Of a stretch of 64,000 nucleotides of DNA, positions 15,029 to 23,724 are shown in pieces. The first letter of the stretch is position 1; every line of letters starts with the position of its first letter. This stretch comes from Streptomyces sp. NBC_00425 (GTDB lineage Bacteria > Actinomycetota > Actinomycetes > Streptomycetales > Streptomycetaceae). The DNA is taken from assembly GCF_036030735.1 (NCBI RefSeq), contig NZ_CP107928.1, positions 7,750,001-7,814,000 on the forward strand, in the 5' to 3' direction. A program made the translations under genes and the position numbers. The notes under the pieces were generated by a model that saw only the letters and a list, made by a program, of their open reading frames with translations, did no database searches and was not told the origin of the DNA.

Positions 15029-17410
15029 CTAGCGCATCCGATCCAGCACCTCCCGCACCCGCCGGACGTCCCGCAGCCGCTGCTCGTACGTCGCACCGAG
15101 GGCGAGCAGCAGCAGTCCGGCGAGGGCGGGAGGCACCCAGCGGGGCAGCGCGTCGCTCACCTGGGCGAGATACGGGGCGAGTTGGTGCAGGCCGTCCAGG
15201 GTGAGCACCGAGCCGCCCAGCACCAGCGGCGCCTGGAGCCGGTGCCGGGCGCCCAGCAGGGTGAGCGCCAGCGCTGCCGCGCCCAGCAGCAGGGGGCGGG
15301 TCCACGCCGGGTCGTACCAGGTGGCGGCGAGGCTGGGCAGAAGGGTGGCGGCGAGCCCGGGGCCGTACGCCGCCCAGGACGACGTCCGCGGGTCCTTGCG
15401 CCGGCGCAGGACGCCCACGAGGAGCGCCAGGACCGTCACCGGCAGCGTGTACGCCTCCGGCGTGTCCACCCGCCAGTCGGCCAGCCGCACCCACGACGCC
15501 AGGACGAAGAGCACCGCCGCCGCGTGAGCGGCGAAGCGGCGGTCCGGCCGGACGGCCGTGCCCGCGGCGATCACCGCGCACAGCGACAGCACCAGGGCGA
15601 GCAGGGGCAGGTCGAACACCGCGAGGCCGATGGCGACGAGGCCCGCGACGGCGCCCGTCGCCTCGACCGCGAGAGTGGTGGCCGAATCGCCGGTCCGGGC
15701 CGCGACCAGGGCCGCGGCGGCCGGGACCACAAGCACCAGCAGCGCGATGTGCTCCGGCCGCCAGTCGGCGGCGGCGCCCGCCGCGCAGGCCAGGGCCGTG
15801 GCGTAGCCGAGGGCCGCGGACGCGGTCGCCGGCGTCGCGCGCCCACGCCGTGCGGCTGCCGCGCACACCACGGTGAGCGAGCCGAGCACGGTGAGCGTGG
15901 CGGGTTCGGCGGCCAGCGAGAGGAGGACGAGGCCGAGAGACGAACCCAGGGCGAGCCCGGTGGCTGTCCGCGACGCCGGCGCCAGCAGGGCCAGGGTCAG
16001 CAGCCCCTGTACCGACAGGCCGACGGTGTAAGGGAGTTGGAGGGCAGCCGGCGTCACGAGCACGGCGGCCCACGTCAGCGTCAGCGCGGCGGTCAGTGCC
16101 CGGGGCCGCCACTCGTCACCGCGGACCGAGGTCGCCGTGACCGCGGCGACCGCGAGGAGGACGAGGGGGACCGTGACAGCGTGCGGCGGCCAGAAGGCGT
16201 CCGTCGCCGCCGCGGCCCGGGCGTCGGCGGGAACGCCGGACCACACGCGCCCGAGCCACGCCGTCGGCCCCAGCAACGCCACGCCGACGGCCGGCGCCGA
16301 CCACAGCACCGCGCCGGCCTGCACGACACCGGAGGCCCAGGCGAAGCCCCGGCGCACCGCCTCCGGGCCCCGGGCGCCTGCCGACAGCGCGATCGCGCAG
16401 GCCAGATACGCCGGGACGGCCCAGTCGCCGGGCAGCGACACCCGCAGCACGCCGCCCAGGCCGACGACCGCGCACAGGGCGCCCGCCGCCGCCGTGCCCG
16501 TCGCCGGGCCGGTCCCCGGGGCGAACCGGGACACCCCGAGGGCGATCGCCGCCGCGAGGGCGAGGAGCGCGGCGGCCCGTGCCGCGGCGCCAGGACCTGC
16601 CGCGTCCACCGAGAGCAGGCCTGCCGTCAGCGCGCCCCAGCCACCCGTCCCGGCCGCGCACACCACGGCGACGACACGCACCGCCCGCTCGGACGTCCGC
16701 AGCGCGACCGCCGCGTCGAAGGCGGCCGTCAGCAGCACCGCGACCGTGATCGTGTGCGGCCCGCCGTCGGCGCTCACCGCCCAGAGCGGCAGCACGAGCT
16801 GAGCCGCCGTCAGAGCGGCCGGACGGGGGAGTCGCAGCGCGGCCGAGTCCGGCAACGTGGCGAGGGCCGTGCCGTACACCGCCCACACCACCGCGAGCAC
16901 GGTGAAGGCGAGCGCCGCGTACGTCGTCCCGTCCGCCGCCGGGAACGCGGCCTCGTGCAGGGCGTACGCGTCCAGCGACGTCAGCGCCAGGCCCAGGCCG
17001 GCGACCGCCTCCGCGGTCGAACGCAGCCGTCGCCGCAGCAGCGGCACGGGCGCTCCCAGAACCGCCAGGGTGACCGCGCCCAGCACCGCGGAGCGGCCGA
17101 CGATCCCGAGATGACCCCAGCTGACCAGGGTGAACACCATCGCCGCGACGGTGAGCAGGATGCCGCCGAGCAGGAGGAGGACGTTCTGCACGCCCGGGGC
17201 GGTGGCCTCGGGCGGTGCGGCCGGAACCCGAGGCGCCGACGGGCCCGGCAGGACCGGGGCGGTCGGCTGAACCGGGCCCGCCGCCGCGTGCTGCAGGGCG
17301 GTGACCAGCCAGGCGCGGCGGGTCAGCAACTGAGCCCGGCGGGCGTCCAGTTGCCAGAGCTCCGCGTCGAGCAGCCGCAGCTCGTCGGCCGGGGGCGGAA
17401 TATGCGTCAT
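15029..17410 (-). CDS. Large polytopic membrane protein of unknown function
   Basis: A 793-residue protein. Residues 1-45 are a soluble head (PPPADELRLLDAELWQLDAR, likely helical); residues 47-75 are Pro/Ala-rich. From about 80 to the end there are some twenty or more hydrophobic segments with few loops, rich in Ala, Leu and Val. The C-terminal tail is Arg-rich. Similar long membrane proteins are widespread in streptomycetes and have no known role. The ATG at 17410 opens the conserved-looking head; an upstream start would add 12 residues. It converges on the lyase gene and is divergent from the START-like gene. Confidence 0.6.
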   Translation of the reverse strand: MTHIPPPADELRLLDAELWQLDARRAQLLTRRAWLVTALQHAAAGPVQPTAPVLPGPSAPRVPAAPPEATAPGVQNVLLLLGGILLTVAAMVFTLVSWGHLGIVGRSAVLGAVTLAVLGAPVPLLRRRLRSTAEAVAGLGLALTSLDAYALHEAAFPAADGTTYAALAFTVLAVVWAVYGTALATLPDSAALRLPRPAALTAAQLVLPLWAVSADGGPHTITVAVLLTAAFDAAVALRTSERAVRVVAVVCAAGTGGWGALTAGLLSVDAAGPGAAARAAALLALAAAIALGVSRFAPGTGPATGTAAAGALCAVVGLGGVLRVSLPGDWAVPAYLACAIALSAGARGPEAVRRGFAWASGVVQAGAVLWSAPAVGVALLGPTAWLGRVWSGVPADARAAAATDAFWPPHAVTVPLVLLAVAAVTATSVRGDEWRPRALTAALTLTWAAVLVTPAALQLPYTVGLSVQGLLTLALLAPASRTATGLALGSSLGLVLLSLAAEPATLTVLGSLTVVCAAAARRGRATPATASAALGYATALACAAGAAADWRPEHIALLVLVVPAAAALVAARTGDSATTLAVEATGAVAGLVAIGLAVFDLPLLALVLSLCAVIAAGTAVRPDRRFAAHAAAVLFVLASWVRLADWRVDTPEAYTLPVTVLALLVGVLRRRKDPRTSSWAAYGPGLAATLLPSLAATWYDPAWTRPLLLGAAALALTLLGARHRLQAPLVLGGSVLTLDGLHQLAPYLAQVSDALPRWVPPALAGLLLLALGATYEQRLRDVRRVREVLDRMR

Positions 17411-17453
17411 GCCTGGGAGTGTGGCTCGCGTCACGTGCGCGGGCATGAGCGCA

Positions 17454-17473
17454 CGTACTCAGGGCGTACTCAG
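17454..17473. promoter_or_regulatory. Direct repeat CGTACTCAG with 11-bp period
   Basis: CGTACTCAG occurs at 17454-17462 and again at 17465-17473, one helical turn apart, in the 101-bp region between two divergent genes. An 11-bp direct repeat is typical of OmpR-type and SARP-type regulators. Which regulator binds is unknown. Confidence 0.4.
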
Positions 17474-17511
17474 ATACGGTCGGCCGCTCCGCGGGCGGGC
17501 ACACTCGGTCC

Positions 17512-17958
17512 ATGGACTGGACCCACTACCGCTTCCGCAGCCTCTGGCCGCTGGACGCGCCCCCCACGCGCGTGTACGAGGTGCTGGAGCGAGCCGAGGA
17601 CTACCCGCGCTGGTGGCCCCAGGTCCGCGAGGTGGAACGGATCGACGACACGACCGGTCTCGTCCGCATCCGCTCCCTCCTGCCGTACGACATGACCTTC
17701 ACCGCGCGTGAGGTGCGGCGAGATCCCGCGGCCGGGATCCTGGAGACCGCGCTGTCGGGCGACATCGACGGCTGGGCGCGCTGGACGGTCACCGCCGACG
17801 GCTCTGGCAGCCTCGCCCGCTACGACCAGGCCGTCGAGGTGAACAAGCCCCTGCTGAGACGGCTCGCCGTGCCGGGACGGCCGGTGTTCCGCCTGAACCA
17901 CCGGCTGATGATGCGGGCCGGGCGGCGCGGCCTGACCGCGTACCTGGAAGCGGTTTGA
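17512..17958 (+). CDS. SRPBCC (START-like) family protein
   Basis: A 148-residue protein with the START/polyketide-cyclase fold pattern: an N-terminal strand (HYRFRSLWPLDAPPTRVYEVL), the PRWWPQVREVE turn, and a long C-terminal helix with RLNHRLMMRAGRRGLTAYLE. The family forms a deep hydrophobic pocket for lipids or aromatic polyketides, but many members are of unknown role, and there is no biosynthetic cluster here. ATG 17512 fits the domain start. The -35 box of the following tRNA overlaps its stop codon. Confidence 0.7.
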   Translation: MDWTHYRFRSLWPLDAPPTRVYEVLERAEDYPRWWPQVREVERIDDTTGLVRIRSLLPYDMTFTAREVRRDPAAGILETALSGDIDGWARWTVTADGSGSLARYDQAVEVNKPLLRRLAVPGRPVFRLNHRLMMRAGRRGLTAYLEAV

Positions 17959-17984
17959 AGGAAGCGTGCGGGGACCTGTATTGT
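17955..17984 (+). promoter_or_regulatory. Promoter of tRNA-Val copy 2
   Basis: TTGAAG (17955-17960), an 18-nt spacer and TATTGT (17979-17984), 13 nt before the tRNA. The -35 box overlaps the TGA stop of the START-like gene. Confidence 0.7.
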
Positions 17985-17997
17985 TCGGTGCGTTCCC

Positions 17998-18069
17998 GGG
18001 CGATTAGCTCAGTGGGAGAGCGCTTCGTTCACACCGAAGAGGTCACTGGTTCGAACCCAGTATCGCCCA
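17998..18069 (+). tRNA. tRNA-Val (anticodon CAC), second copy
   Basis: Identical over its whole length to the gene at 7250-7321. The anticodon loop TTCACAC gives CAC. The two copies are in direct orientation 10.7 kb apart and enclose the sugar-uptake and lyase module. Confidence 0.97.
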
Positions 18070-18078
18070 CCGGGAGAG

Positions 18079-18108
18079 GCCGGTCCGCGTCAAGCGGACC
18101 GGCTTTTT
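18079..18108 (+). terminator. Rho-independent terminator after tRNA-Val copy 2
   Basis: A 10-bp perfect stem (GCCGGTCCGC with GCGGACCGGC), loop GTCAA and a run of five T. This is the most canonical terminator in the window. Confidence 0.9.
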
Positions 18109-18158
18109 CGTGTCCGGACACAGGCCGGACGAGTCGCCGCACGCGTCGGGGCAGGCCT

Positions 18159-18884
18159 CTAGGCCGCCGCCGGCATCTCGGGCCGCAGGGGCCACGACGT
18201 GTCCACCGTCTCCGGCGAGCCGCTGCGCGCGAACCACGCCTGGAGCCCCCGTGCCTGAGCGGCGTGCCAGGACGTCTGCAGGGCGTGCAGTTCGGCCGGG
18301 GACAGGCGCTCCAGGCGTGCGGCGAAACGGCGCCCCACCGCGCGGACGACCTCCAGGGCGGCCAGCGCGTCGGCCGCCGCGTCGTGCGCCTCCGCCAGTG
18401 TCACGTCGTAGTGCGCGCACAGGTCGGTGAGCGTGCGACGCCCCTTGCGGTAGCGGTCCAGCTGCTTGTCCAGGACCCGCGGGTCCAGCACCCGCAGCGG
18501 CGTCGCGTCCAGCCAGTGGCCCAGCGACGAGGCCCGGTGCCTGCGCAGCTCCCGGTCGAGCAGCGTCAGGTCGAACGGCGCGTTCATCACCACCAACGGG
18601 CGTCCCGCGGCAGCCTGTTCGGTGAGCAGCTGGGCTATCTCGAACATCACCGGCGCCGGCCAGCGGCCGTTGCGCTGCAGATGGTCGTCCGTCAGTCCGT
18701 GCACCTCCGTCGCCCCCGCGGGCACCGGCACGCCCGGGTTCACCAGCCATCGGCTGACCCTCGGCCGCGCCGCCGGCGCGTCCTGGACGACGAGGGCGGC
18801 CGACACGATCCGGTCGGTCTCCACGTCGACACCCGTCGTCTCCGTGTCAAAAGCGGCCAGAGGGCCCTCGTACCAGTACGTCAT
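18159..18884 (-). CDS. DnaQ-like 3'-5' exonuclease
   Basis: A 241-residue DEDD-superfamily exonuclease. Exo I is FDTETTG (Asp13, Glu15). Exo II lies in the VVMNAPFDLTLLDREL stretch, and Exo III is AHDAAADALA, with His five residues before the last Asp (DEDDh type). The family degrades DNA or RNA from the 3' end using two metal ions; this stand-alone form could be a proofreading-like subunit or a repair or RNA-trimming enzyme. The C-terminal 60 residues are an extra helical part. The gene converges on tRNA-Val and is divergent from the DUF4365 gene. Confidence 0.85.
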   Translation of the reverse strand: MTYWYEGPLAAFDTETTGVDVETDRIVSAALVVQDAPAARPRVSRWLVNPGVPVPAGATEVHGLTDDHLQRNGRWPAPVMFEIAQLLTEQAAAGRPLVVMNAPFDLTLLDRELRRHRASSLGHWLDATPLRVLDPRVLDKQLDRYRKGRRTLTDLCAHYDVTLAEAHDAAADALAALEVVRAVGRRFAARLERLSPAELHALQTSWHAAQARGLQAWFARSGSPETVDTSWPLRPEMPAAA

Positions 18885-19052
18885 ACCAATCCAACCCCTC
18901 GTTCACCCACGGCAGCTGACGCACCGTCTTCTGCCAGTTTGGTGATACCCGGGCTGTTTGCGCCGTACGCCGGAAGGACACAACACGAGTACGGGTCTTT
19001 GCAGTTCAGCGGCCCGTCACGGGGAACGGCTCTGCGGGGAAGGCTGTTGGTC

Positions 19053-19619
19053 ATGGCGATAGCGCAGCCCGAGCGGAGCGGGCTGCTGCCCGAGCGCGCG
19101 GGCGTACAACGCGGCACGCTCGCCACCACCGCCTGCATGGAGACACTGCAGGTGGGCTATCTGCACGCCGTCGCGGCCGCCGCGGGATGCTCGCTGTCCC
19201 AGCCCTTCCCCGACAACGGCATCGACTGGCACGTCAGCCACAGCGCTCCCGGGCACACCGTCGACGACGAGGTCACCATCAAGGTGCAGCTGAAGGCCAC
19301 CTACCAGGTGCGGCCCGATCCGCCCGGCCACTCCTTCTCCTTCACCCTCGACAACGACCACCTGCGCAAGCTCGCCCGCACTCCCGTGACCGTGCACAAG
19401 ATCCTGGTCGTGATGATCGTTCCCCGGGTGCGGGACCAGTGGCTGCTCGCCGGCCACGACCGCCTCGACCTGCGGCACTGCTGCTACTGGGTCAATCTCG
19501 CCGGCCACCCGATCACCGGCCGGACCCGCACCACCGTGCGGATACCGACCGCACGCATCTTCGACGACCGGGCGCTGTGCGAGATCATGACGCGAGCCGG
19601 GACGGGAGGCAGACCGTGA
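19053..19619 (+). CDS. DUF4365 protein, PD-(D/E)XK nuclease-like
   Basis: A 188-residue protein that fits DUF4365. It has the spaced motif NGIDWHV (Asp near residue 56) and, after a short strand, VTIKVQLKAT. An Asp followed by Q-x-K is the form of the PD-(D/E)XK nuclease site in which Gln replaces Glu. This suggests a nuclease core, possibly acting on DNA, but no activity is proven. The ATG at 19053 follows GGGGAAGG. It overlaps the next gene by 4 nt (GTGA), so the two probably work together. Confidence 0.62.
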   Translation: MAIAQPERSGLLPERAGVQRGTLATTACMETLQVGYLHAVAAAAGCSLSQPFPDNGIDWHVSHSAPGHTVDDEVTIKVQLKATYQVRPDPPGHSFSFTLDNDHLRKLARTPVTVHKILVVMIVPRVRDQWLLAGHDRLDLRHCCYWVNLAGHPITGRTRTTVRIPTARIFDDRALCEIMTRAGTGGRP

Positions 19620-20830
19620 CCCACCGCCCCCTGGACGAGCGCCTGCGGCCGGTGCGGCCGCACCCCGAGGCCCACTGGGACCGGCACCCCGAGACCGCCG
19701 AGGTCGACCCGGCCGTCCTCGGCGCCCTGCTGCGGCGGCACGGCTGGCAGCGGCGCGGCGGAGCCGCCGGACGCTACGGCCGCTGGACCCCGCCCGGCCC
19801 CGGCGGCGCGGGAACGAGCCTGCTCGTGCCGGAGAGCCGGGCCTTCCCCGACAGCGACGACCTGCTGGGCGAGGCGCTCCTGGCGCTCGCCCGCAGCGGC
19901 ACGTCCTCCGCCCGCGAGGTGCTTCTCGGGCTCGCCGTGCCCAGCGACGAGATCCGCTGGTGGCGGGACGCGCCGGCCGGACCCGCCGGGGCCGCCTCCT
20001 GGGCCGTCGAGGAACAGCTGCGCGGCGCGGCCCGCCAGATGCTGCTGGCCGGCGCCCTCGCCACACGCGCGCGTGCCGGCTACTACGGGGCCCGGCACCG
20101 GCGCGCGGCCCTCGCGACCCTGGACGGCGTCCTCGTGGGCTCCGCGGACGGCGGCCGTCGTCTGACGGCCTTCGCACCGGTCGCCGCCGCCCGTCCGCTC
20201 GCCGTCCGGCTGCACCAGGCCCTGTACGCCGTGCGCGAGGCCATCGACTACCAGCGGGCGGCCGGTGCCATGGACGCCTTCGACGGCGCCGTGGAGGCGG
20301 GGGCCAGCCGCGAGCTGACCGAGGCGCTCATCGCCCTCGTGCGGGGGACCCAGGGTGCTCGGATCGCCGTCGAATGGGCGCCCGCGGCCGGGGTCCCCGA
20401 AGACTGCGCCCCCGGCGGCGAGCCGGTCGAGTTCTCGCCCGGCGACCTGCCCGTGCTGCGCGAGGCGGGGGCCCGCTTTCTGCGCGAGGAGCCCTCCGTG
20501 CCGGTGCGGATCACCGGCACGGTGGTCCGGATGCGCAGGTCGGGGCCGCGCGGCGAGGGCAGTGTACGGCTGCGGGTGCTGGCCGGCGCCGAGATCCCGC
20601 ACGTCCGGCTGACCCTCGACGAGGAGGACTACCGCATCGCCGGACAGGCCCACCTGGTGGGGCTGCCGGTGCGGGTGCGCGGCCGGCTGGAGAGCCGGGG
20701 CGGGTTCCGCAGGGTCACCGGCGCGTGCGGGGTCGTCCCCGTGCAGGTGGACGAGGAGGAGCGGGACCGCCTGCTGAAGTCCCTCCAGGAGAACGTCGAC
20801 TTCTTCGAGGAGGCCTGCGGAGGCGACTAG
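19616..20830 (+). CDS. Unknown protein coupled to the DUF4365 gene
   Basis: A 404-residue soluble protein I do not recognise. Residues 1-60 are basic and Trp/Arg-rich. The middle is helical (Ala/Leu-rich). The C-terminal 120 residues, with VRITGTVVRMRRSG, VRLTLDEEDYRIAGQAHL and VRVRGRLESRGGFRRVTG, look like a beta-rich barrel of OB type, which often binds nucleic acid. There are no membrane segments or Walker motifs. It starts inside the stop of the DUF4365 gene, so both are translated together. A joint DNA-related function is an inference. Confidence 0.5.
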   Translation: MTHRPLDERLRPVRPHPEAHWDRHPETAEVDPAVLGALLRRHGWQRRGGAAGRYGRWTPPGPGGAGTSLLVPESRAFPDSDDLLGEALLALARSGTSSAREVLLGLAVPSDEIRWWRDAPAGPAGAASWAVEEQLRGAARQMLLAGALATRARAGYYGARHRRAALATLDGVLVGSADGGRRLTAFAPVAAARPLAVRLHQALYAVREAIDYQRAAGAMDAFDGAVEAGASRELTEALIALVRGTQGARIAVEWAPAAGVPEDCAPGGEPVEFSPGDLPVLREAGARFLREEPSVPVRITGTVVRMRRSGPRGEGSVRLRVLAGAEIPHVRLTLDEEDYRIAGQAHLVGLPVRVRGRLESRGGFRRVTGACGVVPVQVDEEERDRLLKSLQENVDFFEEACGGD

Positions 20831-20882
20831 TCACCGGCCGGGACGGCGGGGGCTGATTTCGCGGTCGGCGGGTGCGGGTCGG

Positions 20883-20888
20883 TACGAT
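20883..20888 (+). promoter_or_regulatory. -10-like TACGAT before thrS
   Basis: TACGAT would place the start near 20895, about 50 nt before the thrS GTG. The -35 region is weak. No T-box or other tRNA-sensing structure was seen in this short leader. Confidence 0.3.
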
Positions 20889-20947
20889 CCCCTATTGCGC
20901 GCGCCCACGGTACGGCGCCCGCATCCGCCTGCAGTCAGGAGAGACCG

Positions 20948-22924
20948 GTGTCAGACGTCCGTGTGATCATCCAACGCGATTCCGAGCGGGAAGAGCGCAC
21001 GGTGACGACGGGCACCACGGCCGCCGACCTCTTCGCCGGCGAGCGCTCGATCGTCGCCGCGCGCGTGGCCGGCGAGCTCAGGGACCTGGCGTACGTGCTG
21101 CGGGACGGCGAAGAGGTCGAGGGCGTCGAGATCTCCTCCGAGGACGGTCTGAACATCCTGCGCCACTCCACCGCGCACGTGATGGCCCAGGCCGTGCAGG
21201 AGCTCTTCCCGGAGGCCAAGCTGGGCATCGGCCCGCCGGTCAAGGACGGCTTCTACTACGACTTCGACGTCGAGAAGCCGTTCACGCCCGAGGACCTCAA
21301 GGCCGTCGAGAAGAAGATGCAGGAGATCCAGAAGCGGGGTCAGCGTTTCTCCCGCCGCGTGGTCACCGACGAAGCGGCCCGCGAGGAGCTCGCCGACGAG
21401 CCCTACAAGCTGGAGCTGATCGGCCTCAAGGGCTCGGCCTCCTCCGACGACGGCGCGGACGTCGAGGTCGGCGCCGGCGAGCTGACGATCTACGACAACC
21501 TCGACGCGAAGACCGGCGACCTGTGCTGGAAGGACCTCTGCCGCGGTCCCCACCTGCCCACCACCCGCACCATCCCGGCGTTCAAGCTGATGCGCAACGC
21601 GGCCGCCTACTGGCGCGGCAGCGAGAAGAACCCCATGCTCCAGCGCATCTACGGCACCGCGTGGCCGACCAGGGAAGAGCTGAAGGCGCACCTCGACTTC
21701 CTCGCCGAGGCCGAGAAGCGCGACCACCGCAAGCTGGGCTCCGAGCTCGACCTGTTCTCCATCCCGGAGCAGATCGGCTCCGGCCTGGCGGTCTTCCACC
21801 CCAAGGGCGGCGTCGTCCGCCGGGTCATGGAGGACTACTCGCGCCGCCGTCACGAGGAGGAGGGCTACGAGTTCGTCTACACCCCGCACGCGACGAAGGG
21901 GAAGCTCTTCGAGCAGTCCGGGCACCTGGACTGGTACGCCGACGGCATGTACCCGCCCATGCAGCTCGACGAGGGCGTGGACTACTACCTCAAGCCCATG
22001 AACTGCCCTATGCACAACCTGATCTTCGACGCGCGCGGTCGCTCCTACCGTGAACTGCCGCTGCGCCTCTTCGAGTTCGGGACCGTGTACCGGTACGAGA
22101 AGTCGGGCGTCGTGCACGGCCTGACCCGCGCGCGCGGTTTCACCCAGGACGACGCGCACATCTACTGCACCCGCGAGCAGATGGCGGAGGAGCTCGACAA
22201 GACGCTCACGTTCGTCCTCGGCCTGCTGCGGGACTACGGCCTGACCGACTTCTACCTGGAGCTGTCGACCAAGGACCCGGAGAAGTTCGTCGGCTCGGAC
22301 GACGTCTGGGAGGAGGCGACCGAGACGCTCCGCCAGGTCGCCGAGAAGCAGGGCCTGCCCCTGGTCCCGGACCCGGGCGGCGCCGCCTTCTACGGCCCCA
22401 AGATCTCCGTCCAGACGAAGGACGCCATCGGCCGCACCTGGCAGATGTCGACCATCCAGCTCGACTTCAACCTGCCGGAGCGCTTCGCGCTCGAGTACAC
22501 CTCGCCCGACGGCTCCAAGCAGCGCCCGGTCATGATCCACCGGGCCCTGTTCGGGTCGATCGAGCGGTTCTTCGCGGTGCTCCTGGAGCACTACGCGGGC
22601 GCGTTCCCGGCGTGGCTGGCCCCGGTGCAGGCGATCGGCATCCCGATCGGCGACACGCACGTCGACTACCTGGAGAGGTTCGCCGCGGCGGCCAGGAAGC
22701 AGGGGCTGCGGGTCGACGTCGACTCCTCCTCCGACCGGATGCAGAAGAAGATCCGCAACGCCCAGAAGCAGAAGGTGCCCTTCATGGTCATCGCGGGCGA
22801 CGAGGACATGGCGGGCGGTTCGGTGTCCTTCCGCTACCGCGACGGCTCCCAGGAGAACGGCATCCCGTTCGACGAGGCCATCGCGAAGATCGCGAAGGTC
22901 GTCGAGGAGCGTACGCAGGTCTGA
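20948..22924 (+). CDS. thrS: Threonyl-tRNA synthetase
   Basis: A 658-residue class II synthetase that charges tRNA-Thr in the cytoplasm. Domains in order: TGS (about 1-65), editing domain with [10 protein letters not shown] (from about 80), catalytic core with motif 2 (FRYE-like [11 protein letters not shown]) and zinc-binding MNCPMHN, and the C-terminal anticodon-binding domain from about 545. Length is normal. GTG 20948 follows AGGAGAG. It heads the conserved thrS-HIT-pgsA-acyltransferase-pimA order, here interrupted by leftward genes. A G/C-rich hairpin follows the stop. Confidence 0.97.
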   Translation: MSDVRVIIQRDSEREERTVTTGTTAADLFAGERSIVAARVAGELRDLAYVLRDGEEVEGVEISSEDGLNILRHSTAHVMAQAVQELFPEAKLGIGPPVKDGFYYDFDVEKPFTPEDLKAVEKKMQEIQKRGQRFSRRVVTDEAAREELADEPYKLELIGLKGSASSDDGADVEVGAGELTIYDNLDAKTGDLCWKDLCRGPHLPTTRTIPAFKLMRNAAAYWRGSEKNPMLQRIYGTAWPTREELKAHLDFLAEAEKRDHRKLGSELDLFSIPEQIGSGLAVFHPKGGVVRRVMEDYSRRRHEEEGYEFVYTPHATKGKLFEQSGHLDWYADGMYPPMQLDEGVDYYLKPMNCPMHNLIFDARGRSYRELPLRLFEFGTVYRYEKSGVVHGLTRARGFTQDDAHIYCTREQMAEELDKTLTFVLGLLRDYGLTDFYLELSTKDPEKFVGSDDVWEEATETLRQVAEKQGLPLVPDPGGAAFYGPKISVQTKDAIGRTWQMSTIQLDFNLPERFALEYTSPDGSKQRPVMIHRALFGSIERFFAVLLEHYAGAFPAWLAPVQAIGIPIGDTHVDYLERFAAAARKQGLRVDVDSSSDRMQKKIRNAQKQKVPFMVIAGDEDMAGGSVSFRYRDGSQENGIPFDEAIAKIAKVVEERTQV

Positions 22925-22936
22925 TGTCGTGGTGCG

Positions 22937-22968
22937 CGGGCCCCCGGGGAGTTCACCCCGGGGGCCCG
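22937..22968. terminator. Bidirectional hairpin shared with the channel gene end
   Basis: A 13-bp perfect stem (22937-22949 with 22956-22968) around AGTTCA. It follows the thrS stop by 13 nt. The stop codon of the leftward channel gene (22953-22955) lies in the loop, and one arm codes its last residues. Confidence 0.75.
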
Positions 22969-23645
22969 TCGCCGTTGCGGGGTCCCGGCGGGCTCTGGCC
23001 GCTCGCCCTGTCGTCCTCCCGGGAGAACACCTGGATCAGCCAGGACGAGAACGACCCGGTGACCGCGCCCAGCAGGGCCAGCCCGCACGCCATCATCCCG
23101 ACCGCGATCAGCCGTCCCCACGAGGTGACGGGGGTGATGTCGCCGTAGCCCACGGTGGTGAGCGTCTCGCAGGTCCACCAGAGGGCGTCGCCGAAGGTCT
23201 TCATGTTCGCGCCCGGCGCTCCGCGTTCCTGGCTGTACACGGCGAGCGCGCCGGCGAGGCCGAGCAGTCCCGTGGACAGCCCGGCATAGGCGATCACGCG
23301 TGCGTGCAGCGAGAACCGGGGCTGCCCGTGCCGGCGCTGCACGGCCTCGTAGAGCTTGACGATCCGCAGCGGCCGCAGGAGGGGGAGCACGACGACCAGC
23401 CCGTCCAGCCAGTGGGAGCGGACGAAGCGCAGGCGCTGTCCGCTGAGTCTCCAGCGCACCCCGTAGTCCGCGGCGAACATCGCCCACGCCGTCAGCATCA
23501 CCGCGAAGCAGAGGTCCCGCCAGCCGTCCGCGACGGCCTGGGCGAGGACGTGGACGGCGTACCCGACGAGGAAGGCCAGGGAGGCCAGTGCGAGGGGCAC
23601 CTCGGTGCGCTGTTCCCAGCGGGCGAGGCGGCGGTCTTCGTCCAT
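22953..23645 (-). CDS. Voltage-gated-type potassium channel
   Basis: A 230-residue ion channel subunit. TVGYGD at residues 164-169 is the exact K+ selectivity filter, preceded by a pore helix (DALWWTCETLT). Four hydrophobic segments come first; the fourth has spaced arginines (RPLRIVKLYEAVQRR, 91-105), a weak voltage-sensor-like S4. It should form tetramers in the cytoplasmic membrane. There is no cytoplasmic RCK domain; the tail is short and Gly/Pro-rich. The ATG at 23645 begins just before the first soluble helix. It faces away from the HIT gene and towards thrS. Confidence 0.88.
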   Translation of the reverse strand: MDEDRRLARWEQRTEVPLALASLAFLVGYAVHVLAQAVADGWRDLCFAVMLTAWAMFAADYGVRWRLSGQRLRFVRSHWLDGLVVVLPLLRPLRIVKLYEAVQRRHGQPRFSLHARVIAYAGLSTGLLGLAGALAVYSQERGAPGANMKTFGDALWWTCETLTTVGYGDITPVTSWGRLIAVGMMACGLALLGAVTGSFSSWLIQVFSREDDRASGQSPPGPRNGDGPPG

Positions 23646-23711
23646 CGGCCCAGCTTGGCTCGCACCGCTCGCCCGCGAACCCCGGCGACACGCCGCGAAC
23701 GGGCGAAGCCA

Positions 23712-23717
23712 TATGCT
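23712..23717 (+). promoter_or_regulatory. -10 box TATGCT, leaderless start for the HIT gene
   Basis: TATGCT ends 7 nt before ATG 23725, with no ribosome binding site between. This suggests a transcript that begins at or next to the start codon. Confidence 0.42.
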
Positions 23718-23724
23718 GCCTTGC

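Noticed and set aside
14744..17695. A 983-codon plus-strand frame opposite the large membrane protein
   Set aside because: Arg/Gly/Gln-rich shadow of a real minus-strand gene, typical of high-GC DNA.
20831..20947. Possible T-box leader before thrS
   Set aside because: The gap is only 117 nt, no specifier loop or antiterminator T-box sequence is visible.
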